Under the pieces are notes generated by a model. That model saw only the letters and a list, made by a program, of their open reading frames with translations. It made no database searches and was not told where the DNA came from. From assembly GCF_001424425.1 (NCBI RefSeq), contig NZ_LMPT01000012.1, positions 638,237 through 702,236 on the forward strand: a stretch of 64,000 nucleotides of DNA. Direction: 5' to 3'. A program made the translations under genes and the position numbers. This DNA is from Acidovorax sp. Leaf191. Its GTDB lineage: Bacteria > Pseudomonadota > Gammaproteobacteria > Burkholderiales > Burkholderiaceae_C. Of this stretch, positions 34,158 through 45,055 are shown one piece after another; within the stretch, counting starts at the first letter, position 1; the number at the start of each line of letters is the position of its first letter.

Positions 34158-35771
34158 ATGAGTTCACCTCCTACCTCCAGCGCCCCGGGTGGTCCGGGCG
34201 CACCGCCGCCCCGGCTGCAGCTCGCGGGCATCACCAAGCGCTACCCGGCCGTGGTGGCCAACAGCGGCGTGTCGCTGACGGTGCTGCCCGGCGAGATCCA
34301 CGCCGTGCTGGGCGAGAACGGCGCGGGCAAGTCCACGCTGATGAAGATCATCTACGGCTCGGTCAAGCCCGACGAGGGCAGCGTGCACTTCAACGGCCAG
34401 GCCGTGCAGGTGCGCAACCCGCAGGAGGCGCGGGCCCTGGGCATCGCCATGGTGTTCCAGCACTTCAGTTTGTTCGACACGCTCACGGTGGCCGAGAACG
34501 TCTGGCTGGGCCTGGACAAAAGCCTGTCGCTGCCCGAGGTCACGCAGCGCATCACTGCCAAGGCGGCCGAGTACGGCCTGGACATCGACCCCCTGCGCCC
34601 GGTGCACACCCTGAGCGTGGGCGAGATGCAGCGGGTGGAGATCATCCGTGCGCTGCTCACCAACCCCAAGGTGCTGATCCTGGACGAGCCCACCTCGGTG
34701 CTCACGCCCCAGGCGGTCGAAAAGCTCTTCGTGGTGCTGCGCCAGCTGGCCAGCGAGGGCTGCAGCATCCTGTACATCAGCCACAAGCTGCACGAGATCC
34801 GCGCGCTGTGCACCGCCTGCACCGTGCTGCGCGGCGGCAAGGTCACGGGCGTGTGCAACCCGGCCGAGGAATCGAACGCGTCGCTCTCGCGCCTGATGAT
34901 CGGCGCCGAGCCGCCGGCGCTGGAGCACCGCGCGGTGCAGACCGGCGCCACGGTGCTGCGTGTGCAGGGCCTGTCGCTGCCGCGCGCGGACCAGTTCGGC
35001 GTGGACCTGGTCGACCTGCAGTTCGAGGTGAAGGCGGGCGAGGTGGTGGGCATTGCCGGGGTGTCCGGCAACGGCCAGAAGGAGCTGCTGTACGCATTGT
35101 CGGGCGAGGACACGCGGGCGGAGCCCGCCAGCATCCAGGTGGCCGGGCAAAACGCGGGCCGCATGCGCCCCGGGCAGCGCCGTGCGCTGGGCCTGCACTT
35201 CGTGCCCGAGGAGCGCCTGGGCCGGGGCGCCGTGCCCACCATGGGCCTGGCGCACAACCTGCTGCTCACGCGCACCAACTCGGTGGCGGGCAGCGGCTGG
35301 ATCAAGGTGGGTGCGCTGGAGGCGCATGCCAAGGCGCTGATCGAGCGCTTCAACGTGAAGGCGGGCGGCCCGCACGCGGCGGCCAAATCGCTGTCGGGCG
35401 GCAATCTGCAAAAGTTCATCGTGGGGCGTGAGATCGACGCCAACCCGAAGCTGCTCATCGTCTCGCAGCCCACCTGGGGCGTGGACGTGGGCGCGGCGGC
35501 GCAGATCCGCGGCTCCATCCTGGCGCTGCGCGATGCGGGCTGCGCGGTGCTGGTGGTGAGCGAAGAGCTCGATGAACTGTTCGAAATCTGCGACCGGCTG
35601 CATGTGGTGGCCAAGGGGCACCTGTCGCCCTCGGTACCGCGCGCCGATGCCACGGTGGAGCAGATCGGCGAATGGATGAGCGGTCTGTGGCATGCCGACG
35701 TGCAGGCCCATCTGGCCCAGAACGTTCACAGCGCCCACAGCGCCAAGGTGGGGGAGGTGCAGCATGCTTAA
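34158..35771 (+). CDS. ABC transporter ATP-binding protein, nucleoside/BMP type (YufO-like, double ATPase)
   Basis: 537 residues with two ABC ATPase halves. The first (about 18-255) has Walker A GENGAGKST, the signature LSVGEMQRVEI and Walker B LILDEPTSVL. The second (about 270-515) has a degenerate Walker A (GVSGNGQKE), signature LSGGNLQKFIVGRE and Walker B-like LLIVSQPTWGVD. This is the architecture of RbsA/YufO/NupO subunits of sugar and nucleoside importers. With two permeases and a BMP-family receptor it forms a purine or nucleoside importer. First gene of the operon; its end overlaps the next gene by 8 bases. Confidence 0.92.
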   Translation: MSSPPTSSAPGGPGAPPPRLQLAGITKRYPAVVANSGVSLTVLPGEIHAVLGENGAGKSTLMKIIYGSVKPDEGSVHFNGQAVQVRNPQEARALGIAMVFQHFSLFDTLTVAENVWLGLDKSLSLPEVTQRITAKAAEYGLDIDPLRPVHTLSVGEMQRVEIIRALLTNPKVLILDEPTSVLTPQAVEKLFVVLRQLASEGCSILYISHKLHEIRALCTACTVLRGGKVTGVCNPAEESNASLSRLMIGAEPPALEHRAVQTGATVLRVQGLSLPRADQFGVDLVDLQFEVKAGEVVGIAGVSGNGQKELLYALSGEDTRAEPASIQVAGQNAGRMRPGQRRALGLHFVPEERLGRGAVPTMGLAHNLLLTRTNSVAGSGWIKVGALEAHAKALIERFNVKAGGPHAAAKSLSGGNLQKFIVGREIDANPKLLIVSQPTWGVDVGAAAQIRGSILALRDAGCAVLVVSEELDELFEICDRLHVVAKGHLSPSVPRADATVEQIGEWMSGLWHADVQAHLAQNVHSAHSAKVGEVQHA

Positions 35772-36837
35772 GCTCGAACCGCGCCCCCAGGCGTCCAAAC
35801 TCTGGACCTACGGCTCGCCGCTGCTGGCGCTGGCCTTCACGGTGCTGATCGGCATCGCGCTGTTCGCCGCGCTGGGCAAGGACCCGGTGCGCGGGTTGCA
35901 GGTGTTCTTCTGGGAGCCCATCAAGACGCAATACGCCATCGGCGAACTCATGGTCAAGGCCACGCCGCTGTTGCTCATCGCGCTCGGTCTGGCGGTGTGC
36001 TTTCGCTCCAACGTGTGGAACATCGGTGCCGAGGGCCAGTTCGTCATCGGTGCCGTGGTGGCCGGCGGCGTGGCGCTGCTGGCCGACAAGACCACCGGGC
36101 CGTGGATCGTGCCCGCCATCCTGGTGGCGGGCGTGCTGGGCGGCATGGCGTGGGCGGGGCTCACGGCCCTGCTGCGCGACAAGTTCAACGCCAACGAAAT
36201 CCTCGTCAGCCTGATGCTGGTGTACGTGGCCACGCTGGTGCTGGGCTACCTGGTCTACGGTCCGTGGAAGGACCCCATGGGCTACAACTTCCCGCAGACC
36301 AAGACGTTCGAGAAGGTCACGCAGATCCCGCGGCTGATGCAGGGCTCGCGCATGTCCATCGGGCTGCTGCTGGCGCTGGCCGGGGCGGCCGCGCTGTGGG
36401 TGTTTTTGTTCCGCACGCGCGCGGGCTTTGCCCAGCAGGTGGGCGGGCTGGCGCCAGCGGCGGCGCGGTACGCGGGCTTCTCGTCGCGCCGGGCGCTCTG
36501 GACGGCGCTGCTCATTTCGGGCGGCGCAGCGGGCCTGGCGGGCGCGCTGGAGGTGGCCGGCCCCATCGGCCAGCTCACGCCGTACGTGCCGGCGGGCTAC
36601 GGCTTTGCGGCCATCATCGTGGCCTTCGTGGGGCGGCTGCACCCGGTGGGCATGATCCTGTCGGCCATCCTGATGAGCATGTTCTACATCGGCGGCGAGC
36701 TGGCGCAGTCGCGCCTGGGGCTGCCCAAGTCGCTCACCGGCGTGTTCCAGGGGCTGCTGCTGTTCACGCTGCTGGCCTGCGACACGCTCATTGCCTACCG
36801 CGTTCGCTGGGTAGGCGCCAAGAAAGTGGTGGCCTGA
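35764..36837 (+). CDS. ABC transporter permease (YufP/NupP-like)
   Basis: 357 residues with about eight to ten membrane helices. BPD_transp_2-type permease: LLLIALGLAVCFRSNVWNIGAEGQFVIGA, LLRDKFNANEILVSLMLVYVA, and GYGFAAIIVAFVGRLHPVGMI, characteristic of nucleoside ABC importers (YufP/NupP). The ATG at 35764 lies within the end of the ATPase gene and the stop overlaps the next start by one base (TGATG), so the three genes are co-translated. Confidence 0.93.
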   Translation: MLKLEPRPQASKLWTYGSPLLALAFTVLIGIALFAALGKDPVRGLQVFFWEPIKTQYAIGELMVKATPLLLIALGLAVCFRSNVWNIGAEGQFVIGAVVAGGVALLADKTTGPWIVPAILVAGVLGGMAWAGLTALLRDKFNANEILVSLMLVYVATLVLGYLVYGPWKDPMGYNFPQTKTFEKVTQIPRLMQGSRMSIGLLLALAGAAALWVFLFRTRAGFAQQVGGLAPAAARYAGFSSRRALWTALLISGGAAGLAGALEVAGPIGQLTPYVPAGYGFAAIIVAFVGRLHPVGMILSAILMSMFYIGGELAQSRLGLPKSLTGVFQGLLLFTLLACDTLIAYRVRWVGAKKVVA

Positions 36838-37757
36838 TGGAATCCTACGCACTCCTCATCGGCGCCACCTTGAGCGCCGGCACTGTCCTGGCCATCGCGG
36901 CCCTGGGCCTGCTCATCAACGAAAAAGCCGGCATCGTCAACCTGGGGGCCGAGGGCATGATGCTCTGCGCCGCCATCGCCGGGTTTGCCACCGTGGTGCA
37001 CACGGGCAACACCTGGCTGGGCTTTGCCGCGGGCATGGCCGCCGGGGCGCTGCTGGCGGCCATCTTCGGTGTGCTGGTGATCTGGCTCAACACCAACCAG
37101 TACGCCACCGGGCTCGCGCTGTCGCTGTTCGGGGTGGGGTTCTCGGCCTTTGCGGGCATCAGCTTCGTGCAGGCCAAGCTGCCCGAGCTGCCAAAGTACG
37201 CCATCCCGGTGCTGTCCGACGTGCCGCTGCTCGGGCCCGCGCTGTTCCAGCAGCACCCGCTGGTGTACCTGACCATGGTGCTGGTGGCGGCGCTCATCTG
37301 GTTTTTGTACCGCTCGCGCGCGGGCCTGGTGCTGCGCTCGGTGGGCGAGTCGCCCGAGTCCGCCCATGCGCTGGGCTACCCGGTGCGCCGCATCCGACTG
37401 GCCGCGGTGGTGGCCGGGGGCGCGCTGTGCGGGCTGTCGGGCGCCTACATCTCCACCGTCTACACGCCGCTGTGGGTCGAAGGCATGGTGGCTGGCCGCG
37501 GCTGGATCGCGCTGGCGCTGACCACCTTTGCCACCTGGCGGCCTGCGCGGGTGCTGCTCGGGGCCTACCTGTTCGGCGGCGTGACGATGCTGCAGTTCCA
37601 CCTGCAGGCCACGGGCGTGCAGGTGGCCAGCCAGTTGCTGTCGATGCTGCCGTACGTGGCGACCATCGTGGTGCTGGCGCTGATATCGCGCAACCCGACG
37701 TGGATCCGCATCAACATGCCGGCATCGCTGGGCAAGCCGTTCTACCCGGGCTCCTGA
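36837..37757 (+). CDS. ABC transporter permease (YufQ/NupQ-like)
   Basis: 306 residues with about eight membrane helices. Conserved text: LGLLINEKAGIVNLGAEGMMLCAAI, LNTNQYATGLALSLFGVGFSAF, SVGESPESAHALGYPVRRIRLAAVVAGGALCGLSGAYIS and GRGWIALALTTFATWRP, typical of the second permease of nucleoside importers. Forms a heterodimeric channel with the preceding permease. About 200 bases of non-coding DNA separate it from the BMP receptor gene; that gap holds CATAAT at 37871-37876 as a possible -10. Confidence 0.93.
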   Translation: MESYALLIGATLSAGTVLAIAALGLLINEKAGIVNLGAEGMMLCAAIAGFATVVHTGNTWLGFAAGMAAGALLAAIFGVLVIWLNTNQYATGLALSLFGVGFSAFAGISFVQAKLPELPKYAIPVLSDVPLLGPALFQQHPLVYLTMVLVAALIWFLYRSRAGLVLRSVGESPESAHALGYPVRRIRLAAVVAGGALCGLSGAYISTVYTPLWVEGMVAGRGWIALALTTFATWRPARVLLGAYLFGGVTMLQFHLQATGVQVASQLLSMLPYVATIVVLALISRNPTWIRINMPASLGKPFYPGS

Positions 37758-37957
37758 CCCACGTCCGCGGCCCCGCCCCGGCGCGGGGCCTGCGGGTGGC
37801 TCCATGGCCCGTGTCTTGCATCGGGACCGCGGGAGGTGAAAAACCTTTGGTTACTGCCCGGTAGATCGGACCATAATCAACGTTTTCGTGCGTCTGCCTT
37901 GTAAAACTCTCTTCTTCCCTTCTCTTCTTCATCTTCATCTATCCATAAGGAACCGAC

Positions 37958-39124
37958 ATGACTGATCTGCAGAAACGCTCCCTGCTCAAGGTGGCAGCGC
38001 TCTCCGCCGTGGCCGCCGCCGCGCTCGTGGGCTGTGGCAAGAAGGAAGAACCGGCACCGGCCCCCGCGCCCGCACCGGCTCCTGCGGCAGAGGCCCCTGC
38101 GCCCAAGGCCGAGCCTCTGAAGATCGCGTTCGCGTACGTCGGCCCTGTCGGTGACGGCGGCTGGTCGTTCGCCCACGACAACGGCCGCAAGGCCATCGAG
38201 AAGGAATTCGGCGACAAGGTCGTGACGAGCTTCGTCGAAAGCGTGCCCGAGTCCGCCGACGCCGAGCGCGTGCTGCGCGACCTGGCCGGCCAAGGCAACA
38301 AGCTGATCTTCGGCACGACCTTCGGCTACATGGAGTCCATCCAGAAGATCGCCCCGGACTTCAAGGACGTGAAGTTCGAACACGCCACCGGCTACAAGAC
38401 CGCCGAGAACGTGCGCACCTACGACAGCCGCACCTACGAAGGTGCCTACATGGCCGGCGTGATCGCCGGTGCCATGACCAAGACCAACACGCTGGGCGTG
38501 GTGGGCTCGGTGCCGATCCCTGAAGTGATCCGCAACATCAACAGCTTCACGCTGGGTGCGCAGTCGGTCAATCCCAAGATCAAGACCAAGGTGGTCTGGG
38601 TGAACGAATGGTTCAGCCCACCGAAGGAAACCGAAGCCGCCACGTCGCTGATCAACGGCGGCGCCGACGTGCTGTTCCAGAACACCGACTCGCCCGCAGT
38701 GCTCAAGACGGCGCAGGAAAAGGGCAAGCGCGCCTTCGGCTGGGATTCGGACATGACCGCCTACGGCCCCAAGGCCCACCTGGCATCGGCCGTGATCAAC
38801 TGGGGCCCGTACTACATCAAGGCCACCAAGGACGCCCTGGACGGCAAGTGGGCCACCGGCCAGAGCTGGTGGGGCGTGAAGGAAGGCGCAATCGACATCG
38901 TCTCCATCGCTGAAGACGTGCCCGCCGAGACCAAGGCCAAGGTCGAAGAAGTGAAGAAGGGCCTGGCCGACGGCAGCTTCGTGATCTGGAAGGGCCCCAT
39001 CGTCGGCCAGGACGGCAAGGCCGTGCTGGAAAAGGACGCCGTGGCCGACGACAAATTCCTCGGCGGCGTGAACTTCTATGTCAAGGGCGTGGAGGGCAAG
39101 ATCCCCGGCGGCGACAAGAAGTAG
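37958..39124 (+). CDS. BMP-family substrate-binding lipoprotein of the purine/nucleoside importer
   Basis: 388 residues. A signal peptide with a lipobox ending LVGC (Cys about residue 26) predicts an inner-membrane-anchored periplasmic lipoprotein; an (Ala-Pro) linker follows. The BMP (PnrA-like) domain covers residues about 55-385: IAFAYVGPVGDGGWSFAHDNGRKAIE, FGTTFGYMES, RTYEGAYMAGVIAGAMTKTN. PnrA/BMP proteins bind purine nucleosides or bases. Adjacent to the three transporter genes. Followed by a hairpin terminator. Confidence 0.93.
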   Translation: MTDLQKRSLLKVAALSAVAAAALVGCGKKEEPAPAPAPAPAPAAEAPAPKAEPLKIAFAYVGPVGDGGWSFAHDNGRKAIEKEFGDKVVTSFVESVPESADAERVLRDLAGQGNKLIFGTTFGYMESIQKIAPDFKDVKFEHATGYKTAENVRTYDSRTYEGAYMAGVIAGAMTKTNTLGVVGSVPIPEVIRNINSFTLGAQSVNPKIKTKVVWVNEWFSPPKETEAATSLINGGADVLFQNTDSPAVLKTAQEKGKRAFGWDSDMTAYGPKAHLASAVINWGPYYIKATKDALDGKWATGQSWWGVKEGAIDIVSIAEDVPAETKAKVEEVKKGLADGSFVIWKGPIVGQDGKAVLEKDAVADDKFLGGVNFYVKGVEGKIPGGDKK

Positions 39125-39140
39125 TAAGACGCCTTTGTGA

Positions 39141-40334
<1,194 letters not shown>

Positions 40335-40685
40335 GATCGGGCCACTCTCTGGCTGCGCTGAAGGAAGGGGTGGCCGCTGGCACCGGGGAGTTGGGCGTGC
40401 ACTGCAGCGGAGCGACCTCGTCAGGCAGCCGTACAACGGGCGCGAAGTGGCAGGGACTGACCGAGCAACAGGCCTTCGTTTGATCCCCCATTTGGTGCAG
40501 GACTAGCTAATTTTTCGGGTAAACCCTAGAATTGTGAGTTTTTGTACGAGCGGGCTGAGGCCCGCATCCGGGGTGTGCCGTCGGCCGCAGCCCCCTTTTC
40601 TTTCGACTTCCCGCGATTCAGACCCTCAGCCCATGGACCATGGGCTGGCGAGGCGCGCGCCCGCGCCACCACGGAGCTTTCCCCC
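40335..40685. other. Leader region of the chemoreceptor gene
   Basis: 351 bases with no supported gene. Contains TAGAAT (40528-40533) as a possible -10 and a perfect 6-pair hairpin GCGGGC-tgag-GCCCGC at 40551-40566 in the probable untranslated leader. No flagellar sigma-28 type promoter was found. Confidence 0.4.
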
Positions 40686-42278
40686 ATGTTTCTCAGTCAA
40701 ATTTCCATCGGCAAGCGCCTCACTTTGGTGCTGGGCCTGATCCTGGCCCTGTTCTTTGCCAGCAGCGTGGTGGCGGTGGTCAAGCTCGGCCAGCTGGGCC
40801 AGGAGATCGACACCATGGTGTCCGACAACATCAAGACCGAGCGTGCGGGTGCCGACTGGTTGCGCCACACCACCTCCGGCGTGCAGCGCGCCGCAGCCAT
40901 CGCCAAGAGCAGCGATGCGAGCCTGATCCCGTACTTCGCGCCGGCCACGGCCGAGTCGATCCGCAACACCAACGAGCTGCAAAAGTTCATCGAATCCAAG
41001 ATGGACACGCCCGAAGAAAAGAAGCTCTTCGACCAGGTCGGCCAGCTGCGCAAGGACTACCTCGCCGCGCGGGAAGAGGTGAGCAAGTTCAAGCAGGCGG
41101 GCGACGCCGAGAGCGCCAACAAGGTGTTCAACGAGCGCTTTGAGCCCACCTCGCGCAGTTATCTCGCAGGCGTGCAGCAGATGGTGGACGCGCAGCGCGC
41201 GCAGCTGGACGAAGCCGGCAAGCGCAGCGAAACCCTGCGTGCCCAGACCACCTTGCTGCTGCAGGTATGCACCGGCGTCTCGCTGCTGCTGGGTGCCTTG
41301 CTGGCCTGGCTGCTGGCCACCAGCATCACGCGCCCGCTGCGCCATGCCGAGGCCATCGCCGAAGCCATCGCCGACATGGACCTGACCGGCCAGCCCGAGG
41401 CCAGCTACGCCAACGACGAAACCGGCCGCCTGCTGCGCGCGTTGGACCTGATGCGCAGTGCGCTGCAGGGCTCGCTGCAGCAGGTGCGCGGCGTGGTGGA
41501 CAGCATCTCCACCGCCAGCACGCAGATCGCCATCGGCAACCAGGACCTGAGTGCCCGCACCGAGCAGACCGCCAGCAGCCTGCAGGAAACCGCCAGCTCC
41601 ATGGAAGAGCTGACCAGCACCGTGCGCCAGAGCGCGGATTCGGCCGTGCAGGCCAACCAGCTGGCCGCCTCGGCCGCGGCCGTGGCCGAGCGCGGTGGCG
41701 CGGTCGTCTCGCAGGTGGTGAGCACCATGGACGAGATCAACGCCAGCAGCAAGAAGATCGCCGACATCATCGGCACCATCGACGGCATCGCCTTCCAGAC
41801 CAACATCCTCGCGCTCAATGCCGCCGTGGAGGCCGCCCGCGCGGGCGAGCAGGGCCGTGGTTTTGCCGTGGTGGCCACCGAGGTGCGGGGCCTGGCCCAG
41901 CGCAGCGCGGAAGCCGCCAAGGAGATCAAGGCCCTGATCGGCGTGTCGGTGGAGAAGGTCGAGTCGGGCTCTGCCCTGGTGCAGAACGCCGGCACCACCA
42001 TGACCGAGATCGTGACGTCCGTGCGCCGCGTGACCGACATCATTGGCGAGATCAGCGCCGCGGCGTCGGAGCAGAGCCTGGGCATCGGCCAGGTGAACGT
42101 GGCGGTGAGCCAGCTCGACCAGATGACCCAGCAAAATGCCGCGCTGGTGGAGGAATCCACCGCAGCCGCCGAGAGCCTGAAGGACCAGGCCGCGCGCCTG
42201 TCCGAAGTGGTGGGCGCCTTCCGCCTGGGCGGTACCGTGCCCGAGCATGCCCGCCTGCGGGTGCCGCGCCTGGGCTGA
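40686..42278 (+). CDS. Methyl-accepting chemotaxis protein (Tar-like topology)
   Basis: 530 residues. Topology: TM1 about 11-33, a periplasmic four-helix-bundle ligand domain about 34-190, TM2 about 193-215, HAMP about 215-268, and the cytoplasmic signalling domain. The highly conserved tip is [51 protein letters not shown]. It lacks the C-terminal NWETF-type pentapeptide that tethers CheR. It lies between the adenine deaminase and a second BMP receptor, suggesting it senses purines or their receptor, which is inference. Acts at the inner membrane with CheW/CheA. Confidence 0.93.
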   Translation: MFLSQISIGKRLTLVLGLILALFFASSVVAVVKLGQLGQEIDTMVSDNIKTERAGADWLRHTTSGVQRAAAIAKSSDASLIPYFAPATAESIRNTNELQKFIESKMDTPEEKKLFDQVGQLRKDYLAAREEVSKFKQAGDAESANKVFNERFEPTSRSYLAGVQQMVDAQRAQLDEAGKRSETLRAQTTLLLQVCTGVSLLLGALLAWLLATSITRPLRHAEAIAEAIADMDLTGQPEASYANDETGRLLRALDLMRSALQGSLQQVRGVVDSISTASTQIAIGNQDLSARTEQTASSLQETASSMEELTSTVRQSADSAVQANQLAASAAAVAERGGAVVSQVVSTMDEINASSKKIADIIGTIDGIAFQTNILALNAAVEAARAGEQGRGFAVVATEVRGLAQRSAEAAKEIKALIGVSVEKVESGSALVQNAGTTMTEIVTSVRRVTDIIGEISAAASEQSLGIGQVNVAVSQLDQMTQQNAALVEESTAAAESLKDQAARLSEVVGAFRLGGTVPEHARLRVPRLG

Positions 42279-42373
42279 GTGCAGGACGAAAGCGATAGAT
42301 ACGCCGGACGTTGTGCCCTGCCGGGCTTCCAGCCTCACCACTGAATGACGATCTAACTGACTTTTTCCGTGGA

Positions 42374-42404
42374 CCACCGCCGCCCTGCGGTGGCTCCGCT
42401 TTTC
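42374..42404 (+). terminator. Possible terminator between the chemoreceptor and second BMP gene
   Basis: Stem CCACCGC/GCGGTGG (42374-42380 and 42387-42393) followed after six bases by a short T run (GCTTTTC). It could end the chemoreceptor transcript or act in the leader of the next gene. Confidence 0.4.
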
Positions 42405-42429
42405 AACCTGGGCCATGTAGAGGAACACC

Positions 42430-43572
42430 ATGTACAAAAACCTCGCCACCGCACTGCGTGCGGCTTGTGTGAGTGCGCTGGCGGGCGCCGTTTTCATCAC
42501 CTTTCCCGCTGTCTCCCAAACCCCGGCAGGTGCCAAACCACCTGCCCCCGCGCCGGCGCAGCCCGTCAAGGCGGGCTTCGTCTATGTCTCCCCCATCACC
42601 GAAGCCGGCTGGACGCGCCAGCACGACGAAGGCCGCAAGGCCGTCGAGGCGGCGCTGGGCGCGCAGGTGCAGACCACCTTCGTGGAAAACGTGGCCGAGG
42701 GGGCCGACGCGGAGCGCGTGATTCGCGACCTGGCGGCCACGGGGCACCAGATCATCTTCACGCCCAGCTTCGGCTACATGGAGCCCACGCTCAAGGTGGC
42801 GCAGGACTATCCGAACGTGAAGTTCGAGTCCATCACCGGCTACAAGACCGCGCCCAACGTGGCCGCGGCCAACGCGCGTTACTACGAGGGTCGCTACCTG
42901 GCAGGCATTGCGGCGGGCCGCATGAGCAAGACCGGCGTGGCGGGCTACGTGGCGGGCTTTCCCATCCCCGAGGTGCTGCAGGGCATCAACGCGTTCACGC
43001 TGGGCATGCGCTCGGTCAACCCCCAGGCCACCGTGAAGGTGGTGTGGATCAACGTGTGGTTCGACCCGCCCAAGGAGCGCGATGCGGCCATGGTGCTCTT
43101 CAACCAGGACGTGGACGTGATGGCCTTTCACACCGGCTCCACCGCCGTGATGGCCGCGGCGCAGGAGCGAGGCAAGATGGCCGTGGCCTACCACTCCGAC
43201 ATGCGCAAGGCCGGGCCGGACGCGCAGATCATCGCCGTCACCCACCAATGGGGCCGCTACTACACCGACCGCGTGCGCGCGGTGCAAAACGGCACCTGGA
43301 AGAGCGGCAACCTCTGGGGGGGCGTGCGCGAGGGCCTGATCCGCGTGGGCGACTTCGGCCCCAAGGTGCCGCCCGCCGTGCAGCAGGAGGTGCTGGCCGC
43401 GCAGAAGGCTGTCGGCGCGGGGCAGCTGCAGCCGTTCCGCGCGGGTGCCAAGGCCCCGGTGCGCGACAACGAAGGCCACGAGGTGATCCCCGCAGGCCAG
43501 GCGCTGACGGACGCGCAGATCCTGCAGATGAACTGGCTGGTGGAAGGCGTGCAGGGCCGCATCACCCGCTGA
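42430..43572 (+). CDS. Second BMP-family periplasmic binding protein
   Basis: 380 residues. The same PnrA/BMP fold as the protein at 37958: GFVYVSPITEAGWTRQHDEGRKAVE, FTPSFGYMEPTLKVAQDYP, YYEGRYLAGIAAGRMSKTG, WINVWFDPPKERDAA. The signal peptide (VSALAGAVFITFPAVSQ) has no lipobox cysteine, so this copy should be a free periplasmic protein, unlike the first. It may be an alternative receptor for the same importer or a ligand-presenting partner of the adjacent chemoreceptor. Confidence 0.92.
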   Translation: MYKNLATALRAACVSALAGAVFITFPAVSQTPAGAKPPAPAPAQPVKAGFVYVSPITEAGWTRQHDEGRKAVEAALGAQVQTTFVENVAEGADAERVIRDLAATGHQIIFTPSFGYMEPTLKVAQDYPNVKFESITGYKTAPNVAAANARYYEGRYLAGIAAGRMSKTGVAGYVAGFPIPEVLQGINAFTLGMRSVNPQATVKVVWINVWFDPPKERDAAMVLFNQDVDVMAFHTGSTAVMAAAQERGKMAVAYHSDMRKAGPDAQIIAVTHQWGRYYTDRVRAVQNGTWKSGNLWGGVREGLIRVGDFGPKVPPAVQQEVLAAQKAVGAGQLQPFRAGAKAPVRDNEGHEVIPAGQALTDAQILQMNWLVEGVQGRITR

Positions 43573-43663
43573 CGGGGTGCAACGCCAGCCGCGGCGCTCG
43601 GGCCATAGCGTTTATTGCAGGCGGCGTATGTCCCGGACCACAGCCGCCGCTAAGCTAGCGCCC

Positions 43664-44962
43664 ATGCATGTATACCGCTCTGCCCTTTTGCGCTTTGCCG
43701 ATGATGGATCGGCCCTGTATGACGAAGACGGCCTGCTGGCTGTCGGCCCGGATGAACAGGGCCGCCAGCGCGTGGTGGCGGCGGGTGCCTGGCAGGCGCT
43801 GGCCCATCAGTACGCTGACCATCCCGTCACGCACCTTCCGGGCCGCATCCTGGCGCCGGGCTTTGTGGACATGCACATCCATTTCCCGCAGACCGATGTG
43901 ATCGGCTCGCCCGCGGACGGCCTGCTGCCCTGGCTGGAGAACTACACCTTTCCGCACGAGTCGCGTTTTGTCGACCCGGCCTACGGCGCCCAGGTGGCGG
44001 GCTTCTTCGTGGACGAGCTGCTGCGCAACGGAGTGACCACGGCGCTGACATTCGCCACCTCGCACCCGGCCAGCGTGGACGCGCTGTTCACCGAGGCGCA
44101 GCGCCGCCAACTGCGCCTGATCACCGGCAAGGTGCTGCAAGACCGCCATTCGCCCGATGGCGTGCGCGACGACACAGAGCAGAGCCTGCTCGACACCGAA
44201 GCCTTGATCCAGCGCTGGCACGGCGTGGACCGCCTGGGCTATGCCATCACCCCGCGCTTTGCGCCCACCAGCACGCCCGAGCAGTTGCGCGGCGCGGGCG
44301 AGCTGGCCGCGCGCTATCCCGACGTGTGGATCCAGTCGCACGTGGCCGAGAACCTGGACGAGATCCGGTGGGCACGCGAGCTGTTCCCGGCGTCGCGCAG
44401 CTACCTGGCGGTGTACGACGACTTCGGCCTGATGCGCGAGCGTGCGGTGTACGCCCACTGCATCCACTTCGACGACGACGACCGCGCATTGATGCGTGAC
44501 ACCGGCACCGTGGCGGCCGTCAGCCCCACGAGCAACCTGTTCCTGGGCAGCGGCTTTTTCGACTACGCGGGCGCGGACCGCGTGGGCTTTGGCTACGGCC
44601 TGGCCAGCGACGTGGGCGGGGGCACCAGCTTCAGCCCGTTCCACACCATGCTGGCGGCGTACTACGTGGGCCGGGAAGGGCAGAGCAAGCAGGGCCTGAG
44701 TTTGTCGCCCCGGCAGCTGTGGTGGCAGCACACGGCGGGCGCGGCCCAGGCGCTGGGCCTGGCGGGCGTGGTGGGCAACCTGCAGCCCGGCTGCGAGGCA
44801 GACTTCGTGGTGCTCAACCCCCGCGCCACGCCTTTGCTGGAGCGCAAGACAGCGCAGGCGCGCAACCTCGATGAGCTATTGTTTGCGCTGATCGTGCTGG
44901 GCGACGACCGGCTGGTGGAGCAAACCGTGATTTCTCAAGCAAAATATGCCTCTCGCGCTTGA
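43664..44962 (+). CDS. guaD: Guanine deaminase
   Basis: 432 residues. Zinc amidohydrolase converting guanine to xanthine. Features: GFVDMHIHFPQTDVIGSPADGLLPWLENYTFP (the PGxxDxHxHxxQ metal and substrate motif), VTTALTFATSHPASVDALF, AITPRFAPTSTPEQL, QSHVAENLDEI and ASDVGGGTSFSPFHTM. ATG 43664 fits the family start; ATG 43628 is in frame but adds an unusual 12 residues. AAGCTA sits just upstream as a possible -10. Its last codons and stop fall in a repeat copy. It feeds xanthine to xdhAB. Confidence 0.95.
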   Translation: MHVYRSALLRFADDGSALYDEDGLLAVGPDEQGRQRVVAAGAWQALAHQYADHPVTHLPGRILAPGFVDMHIHFPQTDVIGSPADGLLPWLENYTFPHESRFVDPAYGAQVAGFFVDELLRNGVTTALTFATSHPASVDALFTEAQRRQLRLITGKVLQDRHSPDGVRDDTEQSLLDTEALIQRWHGVDRLGYAITPRFAPTSTPEQLRGAGELAARYPDVWIQSHVAENLDEIRWARELFPASRSYLAVYDDFGLMRERAVYAHCIHFDDDDRALMRDTGTVAAVSPTSNLFLGSGFFDYAGADRVGFGYGLASDVGGGTSFSPFHTMLAAYYVGREGQSKQGLSLSPRQLWWQHTAGAAQALGLAGVVGNLQPGCEADFVVLNPRATPLLERKTAQARNLDELLFALIVLGDDRLVEQTVISQAKYASRA

Positions 44963-44996
44963 TAAGCAAGCGCTACCAGCTACATATTTCATAGCG
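44941..44996 (+). repeat. Interspersed repeat copy supplying the guaD C-terminus and stop
   Basis: The stem GCGCTTG-ataag-CAAGCGC (44955-44973) is perfect, followed by TACCAGCTACATATTTCATAGCG. The guaD stop TGA (44960-44962) lies inside the left arm. The hairpin with the following AT-rich bases could also end transcription. Confidence 0.75.
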
Positions 44997-45055
44997 CCCG
45001 GCCGTTTGTCGTCGTTTTTGTCGACAGCCCGGGCCACTGCGCAGGGAATTGACCG

